NCBI GenBank assembly: GCA_017506865.1
Contig: JAFCMP010000046.1
Span: 620,001-684,000, forward strand
Source: Tribonema minus
Lineage: Eukaryota; Sar; Xanthophyceae; Tribonematales; Tribonemataceae
Length of the DNA: 64,000 bases
Direction: 5' to 3'
The notes under the pieces were generated by a model, which saw only the letters and a list, made by a program, of their open reading frames with translations, searched no databases and was not told the DNA's origin. This document shows positions 20,081-30,609 of the stretch, piece after piece. Position numbers and translations under genes: made by a program. Position 1 is the first letter of the stretch; every line of letters starts with the position of its first letter.

Positions 20081-23000
20081 TCAATGGACAGCAGCAGCGC
20101 TGGCCTCCTTGCCTTTCACCCCTGTCTGCTGCTGCTCCTGTGGCCGCTGTGACGTCACAGCCGTCCGTGGCGCCCAGCTACCCCTCTCCCTGTTGCAGCG
20201 CAGGCAAATGACCTCTACGTTTGTGATCTCGTGCCCCAGAGCATTGCACATGCGGTTCAGTGTGGGCTGATGCTCACTTGATACCGAACACACAAACTGC
20301 TGATGGCAACAGGCACAACATGCCCCATCACGTGTCGCTCCTTGAAGCAACACAGCAGCTAGCTCCTCCGCGGTGCTGTAGCCCTCGTTCCCTACCGTCT
20401 TGTCCCACCATACATGAGCTTGAGCTTTGCGTAGCGCCCACATTCCAAGTGCACCATTGCTCATCTCAAATCGAGAAGGATAGTGCCGGTCGCTGAGCGC
20501 ATGCACATTGCTTGGCCCGCACCCCCTGCTGACTGCGGTGTACAACCACTGCTTGTTGACCCGTGGGTGCCCCACCTCATGCACATACAGGGCTCCCTCC
20601 ACTGTGCGCCCTTGTACTGAGTGCACCGTACTGCTGCCGGGGGGGTCAAACAGCAGCTCCGCCAAGTACAGCGGCACCTCCACGCCTGGCAAACTCTCGC
20701 CCCCATCGAAGTGACTGCTGACCGTGACAGTTTCTGTGCCTGCCTGAGTCACCACATACAGATGATTTTTATGCACAATCCCTCCCCCTTCGCCGCTGAA
20801 CTTGTGGTATTTGCCTGCAACAACCAGTGCGCCCACAACCAGCATCTCATCTGCGCTGCTGTGCACGTGCAACAACTCCCTGTTGCTGACCTCACTACAG
20901 GGGGCTGGGCGCTGCCGCAGCTCTTGAAAGGCCCAATGCCTGGCGCATTCCCGAGTGTACGTGACATGGAAGCGGTGGTGGGAGCGCTGGGGCGCGTCAT
21001 CCTCCTGAGCTGCCGCCGCTGACTGGCGCGTACCGAACCGCTCGAGCACGCGCTTGCGGGCTTCTGCGCCGCTGGCTGCTGCGAGCACGTACAACAGGTG
21101 ATCATCCATTTCTACCTGTTCATGGGCAGTGCCATCGCGTTTGCGTGCGAAGATGTGAAGGCTGACAGGGAATAAGCGCTGCATAAGGGCCACCCTGCTC
21201 TCTATGTTTTCCACGGTCACAGAGTAGCCAGTGCTGGTGCTCTCCTGCACTGGCTCCAGCTGGTGTACGTCATAGGTGGCAATGACATGTGCACCAACAT
21301 GGGCGGCAGCGGCGCGCACCATGCTGAGCGTACGTACGGACACGTACGCAGCTTCCTCCAGTGTGACTGCATCGATCCTCGGCATTGTGAGCGCTCCATT
21401 GGCCTTCTGCAGCTGCATTCCCTCGCCCACGAAGAATCCCATCTGCCTGTCGTATGTGCGCACTACCCATCCCTTGGGCAGCTCTTGCGTCGTGTAGGCG
21501 GTGCGCAGGCTGTTGGTCGGGGTCAGTATGAGCACGCTTTTGAATAGCTGCTTTGCTGCATGCAGCACGCAGTAGCTTTTTCCGCACCCAGCATGCATGG
21601 CAGTCACAGCCATGCTCAGTGGCGCAGTGCTGTTGCTGAGCATATCTTTCAAGGCGCCGGCAAGGGCGTCGGGGCTCTCTGCGGCACAAATTTCAGCCCA
21701 TCGCTCCTGCTTCGCTGTCATGCTCATCTCTCTCCATGCCGCTTCTGCTGCGTCCAGGGACGTGAAGGTTGAGCGGAGACCTCTCCACAGCGGGCGCACC
21801 TGAACTGCACTCTGCTCTGGCACTGGAATCGAGCGCAACTCTACAGGCAGAGCTTGCAGTGAGCACTTCAGCCTCATGGGACCAAAGGTGCGCTCTCCGC
21901 TCTCTCGATGTGCCGCCTCAAACTTGCACGTGCCCGGCACCCGTACTTGAGCGTCTGCGTCGCAGCCAAACACGTGTGGAAAGCGGGACCGCGCTTCCTG
22001 CTCCTGGAAGTACTGCGGCCGCTTGGCGAAGACTGCATCACACTTGTATGCAAAGCTGTGGCAGCCGCATTCGCTCAATGCATTGCGCATCTCCAACACG
22101 TGCAGGCGCACATGCTCTAAGATGAACAGCGCTAGCGCGTAGAAGCCGTCCTTGTACCAGAAGCGGCGCCAGTCCATGCAGATGTGTGCGTCGCTCTTGC
22201 AGAGTTGTCCCCGCACTGCCCCCCCTTCTCTAAACTCCCACATCAGAGCCTCCATCTCAGCGGGGACTGGCACAACTCGTGTTTCAGAAATGCTCTGCGC
22301 CTCGGCACGACCACTGACAATTACGGCGCTGATGCTGTCCGCGTATCGCTGCTGCACTTGGCCGCTTGCGGTGACAATGACGCTCTTCTTGAACTTGCGC
22401 TGCAGGTCTTCAGTCCACAAGTCGTCTTCGGCATCTGATCCATTGCAGGACGAGCTGGGGTCGCTGTCCAGGAAGGCCTGCAGCACTGCTGGCACGTGGC
22501 AGCGCTTGACTACGCGCGAGGGCCGGATGAAGTGGGTGATTCTGTGGCGCACCGCCTGAGCACCTACAACTTGCAGATATTTTAGGTAGTTGCATCCGAG
22601 CACGGGCGTGATGTCGGCGTTGAGAAATGCATCCATACAGTGACCTGGCTCCTCGCCTTTGTCTTTTTTGCTTGCCATTTCAACAATGTACATGTTCTCT
22701 GGTTTAATGCTGTGCCCATTGTACACTTGCACATCGTCAAAGTACCCAAAGACGGGGATCTCGTGCATTGCCAACATGGCTGCCAAATGCGCAGAGTTGA
22801 TGTCGACTTGTATGTCGTGTGCCGTATACTGCACCCCCTGTGAGTCTTCCGCGCCGACTATGGGCCCACGCCAGTGAGACTCGAGCACTCGTAGCAGGGA
22901 CGGCGAATACTGGCTGATCACCTTGAAGTGCTGCATCTGCTTGCGCAGCTTTGACAGCGCATTCTCGAATGCACACGACAATTGATACGCTTGTGCGCCG

Positions 23001-23368
23001 GTGATGGATTCAGGGTGCAGGCCGCATAACGAGCCAGTCCACCAGCTTTTGATCACAATGCGCAGCTGAGGGAATTTTAACAGCGTCCATGTTGAAAATG
23101 TGCTCAGCCTCGCCTCCCCTGAGAATCCGCGGTGGTGTAGTTCGATGGCCAGGTACCTCAAACCATCTTCCCCTGCCCAAAACCAGACTGTGTCCTCAAC
23201 AGGCAGCCGTTGCTCTTCGCACTCTTGCACGAACTGCTGTCGACTGCGGAGCTGATGCAATGCACTGCCTATGGTGTCCAGCACGTGGCTCCCGGGGTCG
23301 GTTGCTGTCAACTGATCTGTACATTGAGGTGAAGGAGTGGAGGACTGTGTATCCTCCGACGCTGCCAT
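20081..23368 (-). CDS. Replication protein: PolB-like palm, SF1 helicase and HNH-like zinc region
   Basis: This is an uninterrupted 1095-aa frame. Residues about 185-210 (DIQVDINSAHLAAML) fit family-B polymerase motif A (DxxSxYP-like). Residues about 410-447 (LALFILEHVRLHVLEMRN…YKCDAVF) fit the helix before motif C plus a divergent motif C, in which only the second Asp is kept. Residues about 590-950 are a clear SF1 helicase: AMHAGCGKSY (motif I), LILTPTNS (Ia), DAVTLEEAAY (II), ATYDVHQLEPV (III), STVHSVQGRTVEGA (V) and LYTAVSRG (VI). The C-terminus (about 1017-1062) has CCACC, SSEHQPTLNRM, GHEITN and CLRCNRERG, resembling HNH/endonuclease-VII-type domains. The likely role is replication of the element. 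The helicase call is firm; the polymerase part is divergent and could be inactive. The ORF is preceded in the same frame, across one TGA, by 23390-24568. Confidence 0.82.
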   Translation of the reverse strand: MAASEDTQSSTPSPQCTDQLTATDPGSHVLDTIGSALHQLRSRQQFVQECEEQRLPVEDTVWFWAGEDGLRYLAIELHHRGFSGEARLSTFSTWTLLKFPQLRIVIKSWWTGSLCGLHPESITGAQAYQLSCAFENALSKLRKQMQHFKVISQYSPSLLRVLESHWRGPIVGAEDSQGVQYTAHDIQVDINSAHLAAMLAMHEIPVFGYFDDVQVYNGHSIKPENMYIVEMASKKDKGEEPGHCMDAFLNADITPVLGCNYLKYLQVVGAQAVRHRITHFIRPSRVVKRCHVPAVLQAFLDSDPSSSCNGSDAEDDLWTEDLQRKFKKSVIVTASGQVQQRYADSISAVIVSGRAEAQSISETRVVPVPAEMEALMWEFREGGAVRGQLCKSDAHICMDWRRFWYKDGFYALALFILEHVRLHVLEMRNALSECGCHSFAYKCDAVFAKRPQYFQEQEARSRFPHVFGCDADAQVRVPGTCKFEAAHRESGERTFGPMRLKCSLQALPVELRSIPVPEQSAVQVRPLWRGLRSTFTSLDAAEAAWREMSMTAKQERWAEICAAESPDALAGALKDMLSNSTAPLSMAVTAMHAGCGKSYCVLHAAKQLFKSVLILTPTNSLRTAYTTQELPKGWVVRTYDRQMGFFVGEGMQLQKANGALTMPRIDAVTLEEAAYVSVRTLSMVRAAAAHVGAHVIATYDVHQLEPVQESTSTGYSVTVENIESRVALMQRLFPVSLHIFARKRDGTAHEQVEMDDHLLYVLAAASGAEARKRVLERFGTRQSAAAAQEDDAPQRSHHRFHVTYTRECARHWAFQELRQRPAPCSEVSNRELLHVHSSADEMLVVGALVVAGKYHKFSGEGGGIVHKNHLYVVTQAGTETVTVSSHFDGGESLPGVEVPLYLAELLFDPPGSSTVHSVQGRTVEGALYVHEVGHPRVNKQWLYTAVSRGCGPSNVHALSDRHYPSRFEMSNGALGMWALRKAQAHVWWDKTVGNEGYSTAEELAAVLLQGATRDGACCACCHQQFVCSVSSEHQPTLNRMCNALGHEITNVEVICLRCNRERGSWAPRTAVTSQRPQEQQQTGVKGKEASAAAVH

Positions 23369-23389
23369 GTTTCTGAAGCACTTCTGGCT

Positions 23390-24756
23390 TCATACTCCAT
23401 GATCTAAGGCAAAGTCAGTGGCGGCACTCAACGACTCTTCTTCGCTATGACCAAACCGATCTGTCCACGGGCCGTCTATCAGTAGCCGGTATGCGTGTCC
23501 TTCGCGCACCCCAATGTGCAGTGCTCTGGGGCGCAGGAATGACTTGTTAGCGATGTCGGCGGCTGCTCCAAACACGCACGCGCCGTTCCCGCGATGCTCC
23601 CACAAGACTACCTGTGCTTGGGTCAACGACAGCCAGTTCGTCATCTGCTGCACAGAGAGTGCTGGAGGCGCCTCTGCTCTGCGGAGCCATCGCTGAAATG
23701 TCTGGCGAGATACATCAGTTCCCAGAAGCAGTGAGTACAGGTTCCGAAAGTAGTTTTCACCGTCGAGTGCGTTGCGCGCTGATACAGCCCTCGCAGAGCC
23801 CGCCGGCCGCCCAGGTGGCGCCGATGGGATAAACTCGTGTGTTTCAGGGTCTACATCACGGAAGCCGAACCTGTGGCAGTGTGAGCGCCTCAAGAACAAC
23901 TGTAGCTGCCTCGTTCTCCAAGCATCTGCAATGAGGATAGCCAGGCACGATTCTGGCAACAAGGCTTTCCATTTCTTGGCAAACGCAGTGACAGGCTCGT
24001 ACTGCGGGCGCAGCTGACCGAATGAGGCTACGCTGAGCTGTCTGTACACTCCATCATCAGCAGAATTCGCAGCGGCCGCATCTGCAGGCTCGAACCAGGG
24101 CCTCAGGTCTCCACTACCCCCTGCACGAAGTGGCAGCTGCCATAAGCGCACCACTTTGGTGCCATCGGCTTGCTGCAGGGAAGGTGGAACTGCCAGGTGT
24201 GCTGGTACCCATGACACCATGGTGCGCCAAGTGGAGTCGGCTGCTGATATCACATACTTCCCCCTGCCACCTCCTTCCACGTCCACGAATGCAAAGCGCC
24301 ACGCTGCTTCATCGTCAGGATGCACACGGCCCGACTCCAGCAGGCTACGTGCCCACGACAGGAAGTCCGGAAGATAAGGGTCGCCTCCAGGGGGAGCCGA
24401 GTTGAACCAGCACGTGCCTGCTTTCTTGACGGCCCAGCTGCCAAGACCCTCGACCCAGCGCACTCTGAAGCCCGTCTCAAAATGGGACTGGGCACGGTAG
24501 CACCGGCCATTATGGGCGGTATACCTCCACCCATTCCTGCGCTGTGTGTCTGGAACAGCCTCGTCCATCTGGATGACCCTGACGAGGCTGTAGCTGTCCC
24601 CTTCGTTGCTGTTGCTGCTGCTTACTCTGCTTGTGCTGCTTCCGCTCCAACCAGCGGCAGCACTGCTGGCCCGGAGGCTATGGACGTTGTGATGCTGCCT
24701 GCCCAGTCCGCGTGCACTCTGCCAGTGGTGCTGCTCCGCCAGGCCTGATAACCCTC

Positions 24757-24805
<49 letters not shown>

Positions 24806-24822
24806 CTGGGTGCGATGGTCAT
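23390..24822 (-). CDS. Upstream ORF of the replication protein, in frame with it across one TGA
   Basis: The core ORF (ATG at 24568, TGA at 23392-23390) encodes 392 aa. It ends 21 nt before the ATG of the helicase ORF and in the same frame, so translation across the TGA would give one protein of about 1490 aa. The C-terminal part (QVVLWEHRGNGACVFGAA, LHIGVREGHAYRLLIDG) resembles the region preceding the polymerase domain in some large viral or plasmid PolB proteins. The frame is also open upstream of 24568 into the CTG repeat. Alternatively, the ATG at 24822 in the inverted repeat (MTIAPR plus about 15 Ser) could be joined to it by a 38-nt intron (AGA|GTAAGC…CTACAG|CC), which keeps the frame through LVRVIQMDE. 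An intron that small would be unusual here. No enzymatic domain is recognised. Confidence 0.6.
24758..24804. repeat. CTG/CAG trinucleotide repeat
   Basis: About 15 uninterrupted CTG units on the plus strand encode poly-Ser in the frame of the ATG at 24822, or poly-Gln in the frame of the replication ORF. The left inverted repeat has a short counterpart (about 9112-9129), so the tract lies at the inner end of both repeats and has expanded on the right. Confidence 0.95.
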
Positions 24823-25093
24823 CTCGCCACTCTCTCTGTGTTGTGTGCTACTGCAGGGCTGAGAAAATAATTGGCCAGACTCACACGCACGTCCGATCTC
24901 CCAGAGTGATTACAGCAGCCTTCAAATTGTTCCAGAACACCCAGCCATGCCACCATGTTCCAGAAAAGCTGAATCAAACGTGAAGTGGCCGTTTCGGCGG
25001 TTAGGGTTAGGGTTTGTCCTAGGCAAAATTGGTGGCAGATTTGGCCTCTGCAAAGCTAGGCCCTTAGCGAGGGCGAAAAACGTCACCCACTTT
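24786..25093 (-). repeat. Right terminal inverted repeat
   Basis: This is the inverted copy of 8812-9128. It includes the perfect outer 34 bp, the CCTAGGACA block, two TTAGGG units (about 25001-25014), the GCCGTTTCGGC palindrome and the MTIAPR start codons at 24822. The copies have diverged by substitutions and small indels in the inner 200 bp, so the two ends are not freshly duplicated. Confidence 0.92.
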
Positions 25094-25143
25094 GTGCAAA
25101 AGCCCTAAACTTCCTTCAAACTTCAACTTCACACCCTAGTGAC

Positions 25144-28100
25144 ATGTTGGGGGACGAGGCTGATCGCTTGCTGCAAGTGCGGGATGGCTTGCTGCGATCA
25201 TTGGAGTCCGACCATTCGCAGAGGAGGGACTTTGACTTCAGGCGAGTTGCATCCTTTGCGAGCTCCACTTTTTTTCCTACTTCATCTAATCCGGGTTTGC
25301 GCCTCGCTTCTTCCTTGCAGTGTGGACGACATAAGGATCATCGAAGCTGACTCGTACATCGGAGCATGCATCGAGAGCGGGCTGGAGCTGTGGAACGCGG
25401 CAAGTGCAGATCCATTGTCATGTGTAATGCTGAGAGAAGTAAACTATAATATATCATCCATCCTCTGGATTTGCTGTACCGAGTGCTATAAGCAAAAATG
25501 AAGTACAAACCAATGATGTGGTAGCTGTCAACTTGTTTTACTGCCCCAAGGTGGCTGCGCTCTTCAGAAGTCTGCAGCTGTACCGTACAACAACTAGCCA
25601 GCACGATAAAGACATCTGGGCAACTATTACCGTCAGCTGTAGCTCGATAATCATTTTTGACTGAGCAAATGGTCTGGTATGATCCGTAGGAAGTTGCAGG
25701 TTGCACAGGCGCCACTGACGCGGAAGTGCCTTTGTTCAATGTTCACAGGTCCAGCCTCCAATGGAGCTTGAGGACTTTCAGAGGAAATCTAAGCAACGGT
25801 TTGCCGGAGCAGGAGCAACGGGCACTCTGCCACAAGGATTTGATGTATGGGGTGCTGGTCAGATTGCCAACAGGCTTGCTGTGGCTTCAGCAGGCGAAAT
25901 GCAGGTATGAGGTGAAGTGATGTGATCATGAAAGTGTCAGGAAGAGTGCCAATGTGGCACTGCTCGAATCAACCCCAAATGAGCTGTGCACCTGGCGCCT
26001 GAATCAATGATACAAGCATGCCATATCATCCTATGCTATGTTGATCAGATATCTGCAACTCTGTTGCGCACATTTTGGTACCAGAACACGCACGACCGGT
26101 CATGAATGCTTCTTTTTATCAGACCACTCTCAAATTGAGTATCAATACAATGAGTGCATCTGTCCAAATGAAGCGGAGGCAATGTTTGTGTCACATCTAT
26201 CCTTCCAATCGAGCGCCTTTGAAGACTAGCTGCGTTGGATCCACAGCATCGTGTGCGCCAAAGATGGCTTTTGGCCTCCAACAGTTGCTGACATCACCAT
26301 GGACATCGCGTTTCTACGTGCTGTAATTTGCTGCGACCTGTTTGCCATCCAGTACAAGCTTCTGCCCTATTTGCATGTGTTATGCGAGGTTGATGTGGCC
26401 AATTTTGTGAGTCCTTGTCTGTTTCATACTTCGAAGTATGCAACAGCTCACTCAAAGATCTGTTTCTGCTGGACACTGTGGCCAATGCATGTTGCACAGC
26501 TGGAACGAATATTTGCGTCTATTCCACATCAGCTGGACGTCCGGGCAGCATTGGTGGCTGCGGATCTGGAATGCAGCAAGTAAGACAACCATCGCTTGCG
26601 ACATTGTGCACGCCCCATTACACTGCATGCTTCGCTTTGCTGGACTTTGCGCTGCAGTCTATCAAGCAGACCAGTGTGCAGGTGGCAGAACAGCTTAATT
26701 GGGTTTCGCCCTGGCTCATGTTTCATTTCTTTGTTGAGTGCAACGGCACTACCAATGTGTACCTGAGCCTCACACGTTGGACGGCTTTTGGTTGCAGCCG
26801 AGTTGAGTGGCCAATAATGCTTTCTTAGACGCCAACGTTGACAAACTTGTGCATATGATGGATGCTGATGGAAGCTGATGGTGCATTTGAGGGTTGTACA
26901 GGTGACGTTGAGCTTTGCAATCGCGGTGTCATGGCGTTGGTCAGACAACACTGAAAAACGCACACAATGGGCCAACACATTGTGATGGGTATTTGTGATG
27001 AGATAGTACGATTTTGTCATTTATGACCTGTCAGGCATGTATGGCGTGGCAGAACCATATGTGGTGTCATGGGTGTGAAGAGGAGGCAGAAGTAGACCTG
27101 CCTCCACAGCAGGCTGTTGCTGAACGCAAGTCAGGCAAACGGACTGCAGCTTAATGTGCAGTTGCCTGATGTTGACAAAGTGGCGCAGAGCACAGCAACC
27201 TGTTTAATATGTGTATGTTGATGGTATCACAATGTCCTGCATTGAGAGTGCTGAGGCGGGCATTGCTAGGGTGTTGTGCAGTCTGCCATTTGCTCTTGTG
27301 TGATTTGCGCCTCTGTTCTGGATTTGACATTTGCATGAAACTGCATCTGCTCAGTCGAGTCGGCTCAGTGCAATGTGATTGGTGACCAATTGAAATGTCG
27401 ACTACAAGATTGGCCTGCATGTTGATGCTGGGTCAGAAACTCAGTGTCTGTCCAGAGGTTGAGCGCAAGCTGGTGTCCTTGCTGCGCAGGCTGAAGAGGA
27501 TGAATTCAAAGGTCATAGCGCGTGGCGATCAGCACTTGGCAAAGCGTTCCAACATTTGCAAGTTACAAGAGGGCGGCACAAAGGTGAACGCATATACAAT
27601 GCTGTTTCTATCATGGCGTGCGTATCTGACATCATTATGGCAGTCTGCAATGCGCAGCATGCCTCTCAAGCGTCCAATGGTTTGTGAGACTGCTGCTGAA
27701 GACAAGCTTTTGCTGAATTGATGTGAAGTGTGACAAATCACACCGCCACCAAGCCTGTCATTTTCGCGATTTACCGGTGTTCTGTCGACTGTGATTACCA
27801 CTGTACCACCCGCTGAATATCATTATGCACTGGCATGCATGCGTCAATGATGTCTTGGCATTTACAATGAATGATTCATGACTTGCATACTGACCCGAAC
27901 GCAGGCTCGTATGCACGTGGCGTAATGTATGGTGCCTGTACTGAAAGCATGACCGTACACAGCCCTCTGAACTCGCAGATACAGCAGAAAATTGTGCAGC
28001 AAAACCTTGAATGCGCACACTGTGAGCTGCTATCAACAGCCATGCGACTTTCACGCAATGCATTTTTCTCTGATTAAGTGCATGCTTAATGCCTTTCTAT

Positions 28101-29033
28101 TCTGTCATTCTTGCCTCTGACTGATGTCAATCGCATTGTACATCATGAAATGCGCTGAACGATGCAGACCTATTCAACTGCACATCGCACAGTCGTCATT
28201 GCAGCAATACCATGTAGGACAGCTTCGTGTTTATAAATAAAACCAGCGTTTCGTTCCTTCCGAGCGTGCTGCAGGTGGAGAGCAATCTCAAAGACAAGAA
28301 CACGCCGCTGCTGACATTTGTCTTCAACAGCGCGGGCGTCTCCGGCTTCAAGCTGCACAAGAGCTTCGAAAGCGCTGCGGTGAGCGGCAAGCGAAAACAG
28401 AGCAGAGACAACGAGACGCATGAGTTCGAGGCCCTTGCTGATCACACGCTGGCATCACTAGCGAGAGTTCTTACCCAAGCATGCCCAACCCCACACCTGG
28501 CCCCAACCGATGGCAGCGCCACCACTGGCGCCGTATTTATGTTCGATGATCAGCTCTACATGGAAGACCCAGACACGGACAGCACACATTTTGTCACGCA
28601 CCTGGAGCAGTTCCTTGCTACCAAACGCATGCTCAAGACACCTGCAGTAGCGGCGGGCGGCAGGCACTGGGCACGCCACAGCCTGGTTGATACAACACTA
28701 GCCAGTGTACAGCTGTCCCTGGGGGGCGCAATTTTGTTCAAACACAGCGATGGATGCGCCCACACCCTGTCGCTTGTAGATATGAGGCTAATCAGCGAGG
28801 AGGATGCTAGAGCCCGCGGCAAGGAGCCATGCCCATCATACATTGCCGTCAAGGGTGTTGATAGGCCGCTGTGCAATGTTTGCGCTCTCAACACGGCAGA
28901 GTTCAAGTGCTTTGGCGATGATTTGGCAGATGCAAGTCCCATGCTGTATTGTGGGGACTGCTACCACAAGCAGCATTACACCGCTGAAAATCAGCTGCGT
29001 GCTGGTGCCAACTTCAAGGTGTACCGCTGCTGA
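25144..29033 (+). CDS. SNAPC3: SNAPC3/SNAP50-like subunit of the snRNA-activating protein complex
   Basis: SNAPC3 belongs to the complex that binds the proximal sequence element of snRNA genes and recruits RNA polymerase II or III. Supported exons are 25144-25241, 25321-25423, 25749-25904, 26230-26406, 26500-26579 and the long last exon 28275-29033. At least one more exon between 26580 and 28274 is needed to restore phase and was not resolved. The first intron appears to have a GC donor (TTCAG|GCGAGT). The last exon shows the family signature: FMFDDQLYMEDPDTDSTHFV, then a C-terminal zinc region with KHSDGCAHTLSLVDMRLI, PLCNVCALNTAEFKCFG, LYCGDCYHKQHY and FKVYRC. These match the conserved H/C ligands and the terminal FKVYP-like end of SNAPC3. 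The start is the first ATG after the element, 50 bp from its end. Confidence 0.85.
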
Positions 29034-30609
29034 CATCGTGGGCACATAATTGTTGGATACGAGTGAGAGAGCACATCAGGTCACGCAAATGGAGGCCAAT
29101 GGCTAACATCTGTACTTGCCAGCAACATTCATTTCAGCCATTGATTAACGTTGTCCATGTATGCAATGCCTTGCACCTACATAAGCAGAAGTGCGGCCAG
29201 CACAACGGGCGGGGTTCACCGCATCTATGTGCAGCCATCAAATGATGCACATTTTTGTTGTTGCAGACCGCAAAGGCTGCATAAACAAAGATTGCATGTA
29301 CAAAATGCCTCACACCAAAGTGTTTCAGTGCAACCAACGCTCGCGTCTCCGATCCTTGCTGGACAGTTGCCATGCTTTCCATTCCAGTTCTGCAGCTCAC
29401 ACTGTCATCATGATATCTACCTCTCAATCTCAAGAGTGATCTTGTTTCTGTAGACCGACTCAGAGATGGGCACACCACGACGTATCAAAGTGACAACGAG
29501 TATCGATTGTGCTGCTTGATGTTTTTCAGATGGCATCATGCCTGACATGCGCAAGCTGCTGGTATGCGCACGTCATCATAGTCAACAGCACGATTCCACA
29601 CATGGAGTGGCGCCACCTCTGCTCCACTCCGCTCTGGCCAGAGTGGAATCGGAGTCGTTTGGGCCGTCTCTCATTGCTCCTCAGAGTTAAAGTTGAAGTC
29701 GCACAATAATTGGCTAGCTCTGCAAAGCCGAGTCAGAGTAGTTCAGATGTTGGGGAGTCAGGATAATCCCTGTCATATGTACGCCAGCACATAAGGCTAT
29801 ATGAGCTACACAGTGTCACGCGTGTACACTTTTAAGTGTTTGGTGTAGTGTTGTGCATGCATACTGTCTGCAAATCATGCACTTCGTGACTGCAAGTACA
29901 CCTTTGAAGCTGCGCATCAGCACTATTGACAACGAGCACTGTTGTAGCTATAACGATACACAAGCGTACCTAGGTGTCACGCGTGGCCTTGGTGAGCTCA
30001 CTGTGGACCCGGCGCCAACTTGCCAAGTGGTGCTTCACGCACTAAACCACATTTTAGGCATGTGAACGGGCTCTGACTGGGCCCCTCTGCTGACCTGCGC
30101 ACATTGCATCATTGGAGCTTTGGAAGGAGATGTGTGCCTGGCGGTCTCTCTGCATTGGGACTGTGCTGGAAAAGCAAACCTTGGTAAAGTGCAAGGTCTG
30201 GGGCGCCAGACGTGTGAAACCAGCAAGCGTGTTCTGGGCAGGTTGTTTCAACTACAGCTCATTGAGGTAGTTGCTTACGCGTAATTTTACCTGTAACTCT
30301 GTAAGCCTTGCTGACGGCATTCATGGCCATGACCAAAATTCAGAAAAGCACCTTGGATTACTTGAACTTGAACAACCTTGTCAACTTTACATTTTTTACA
30401 AGTGGCCTGCACAAAACTGTTTACAGTTGGGACCATTATGGCAGAGACATGAAAGACCTTCAAGTTGGTTGGTCTGGTCGTGGAGCCGCAGTAGATTAGG
30501 CACTTTGGTGCAGCATCATAGTGGGGGCCAGTTTGGGTTTGTGGGCGGGGTTTGTTGAGGTTGGGTCGGACTCTTCATAGCAACATGTAGCAGCATTTAG
30601 CACTAGTGC

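Larger units (their letters stand above)
8812..25093. mobile_element. 16.3-kb TIR-bounded element with PolB/SF1-helicase protein and telomere-resolvase-like recombinase
   Basis: The two ends are inverted copies of each other. The outer 34 bp match perfectly, starting AAAGTGGGTGACG on the left and ending CGTCACCCACTTT on the right. Similarity continues inward for about 310 bp. Contents from left to right: F-box-like gene (+), multi-exon gene of unknown function (-), Cys/His protein (+), tyrosine recombinase (-), PolB/SF1-helicase/HNH-like protein (-) and its upstream in-frame ORF (-). Comparing the bases outside the ends (…agagagatg and gtgcaaaagc…) shows no target-site duplication beyond a base or two. 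Replicative polymerase and helicase functions plus a recombinase indicate a self-replicating or virus-derived element. I see no capsid, packaging ATPase or protease gene, so an autonomous virus is not supported. Several genes carry apparent frame breaks, so this copy may be decaying. Confidence 0.88.

Noticed and set aside
8812..25093. Polinton/Maverick or polinton-like virus
   Set aside because: No major or minor capsid protein, packaging ATPase, maturation protease or retroviral-type integrase was recognised. The recombinase and helicase types differ from those of Polintons. A distant link cannot be excluded.
30308..30499. 63-codon ORF with a hydrophobic/aromatic stretch, considered as a hAT-transposase remnant
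   Set aside because: The resemblance is too short and vague, and there is no flanking transposon structure.
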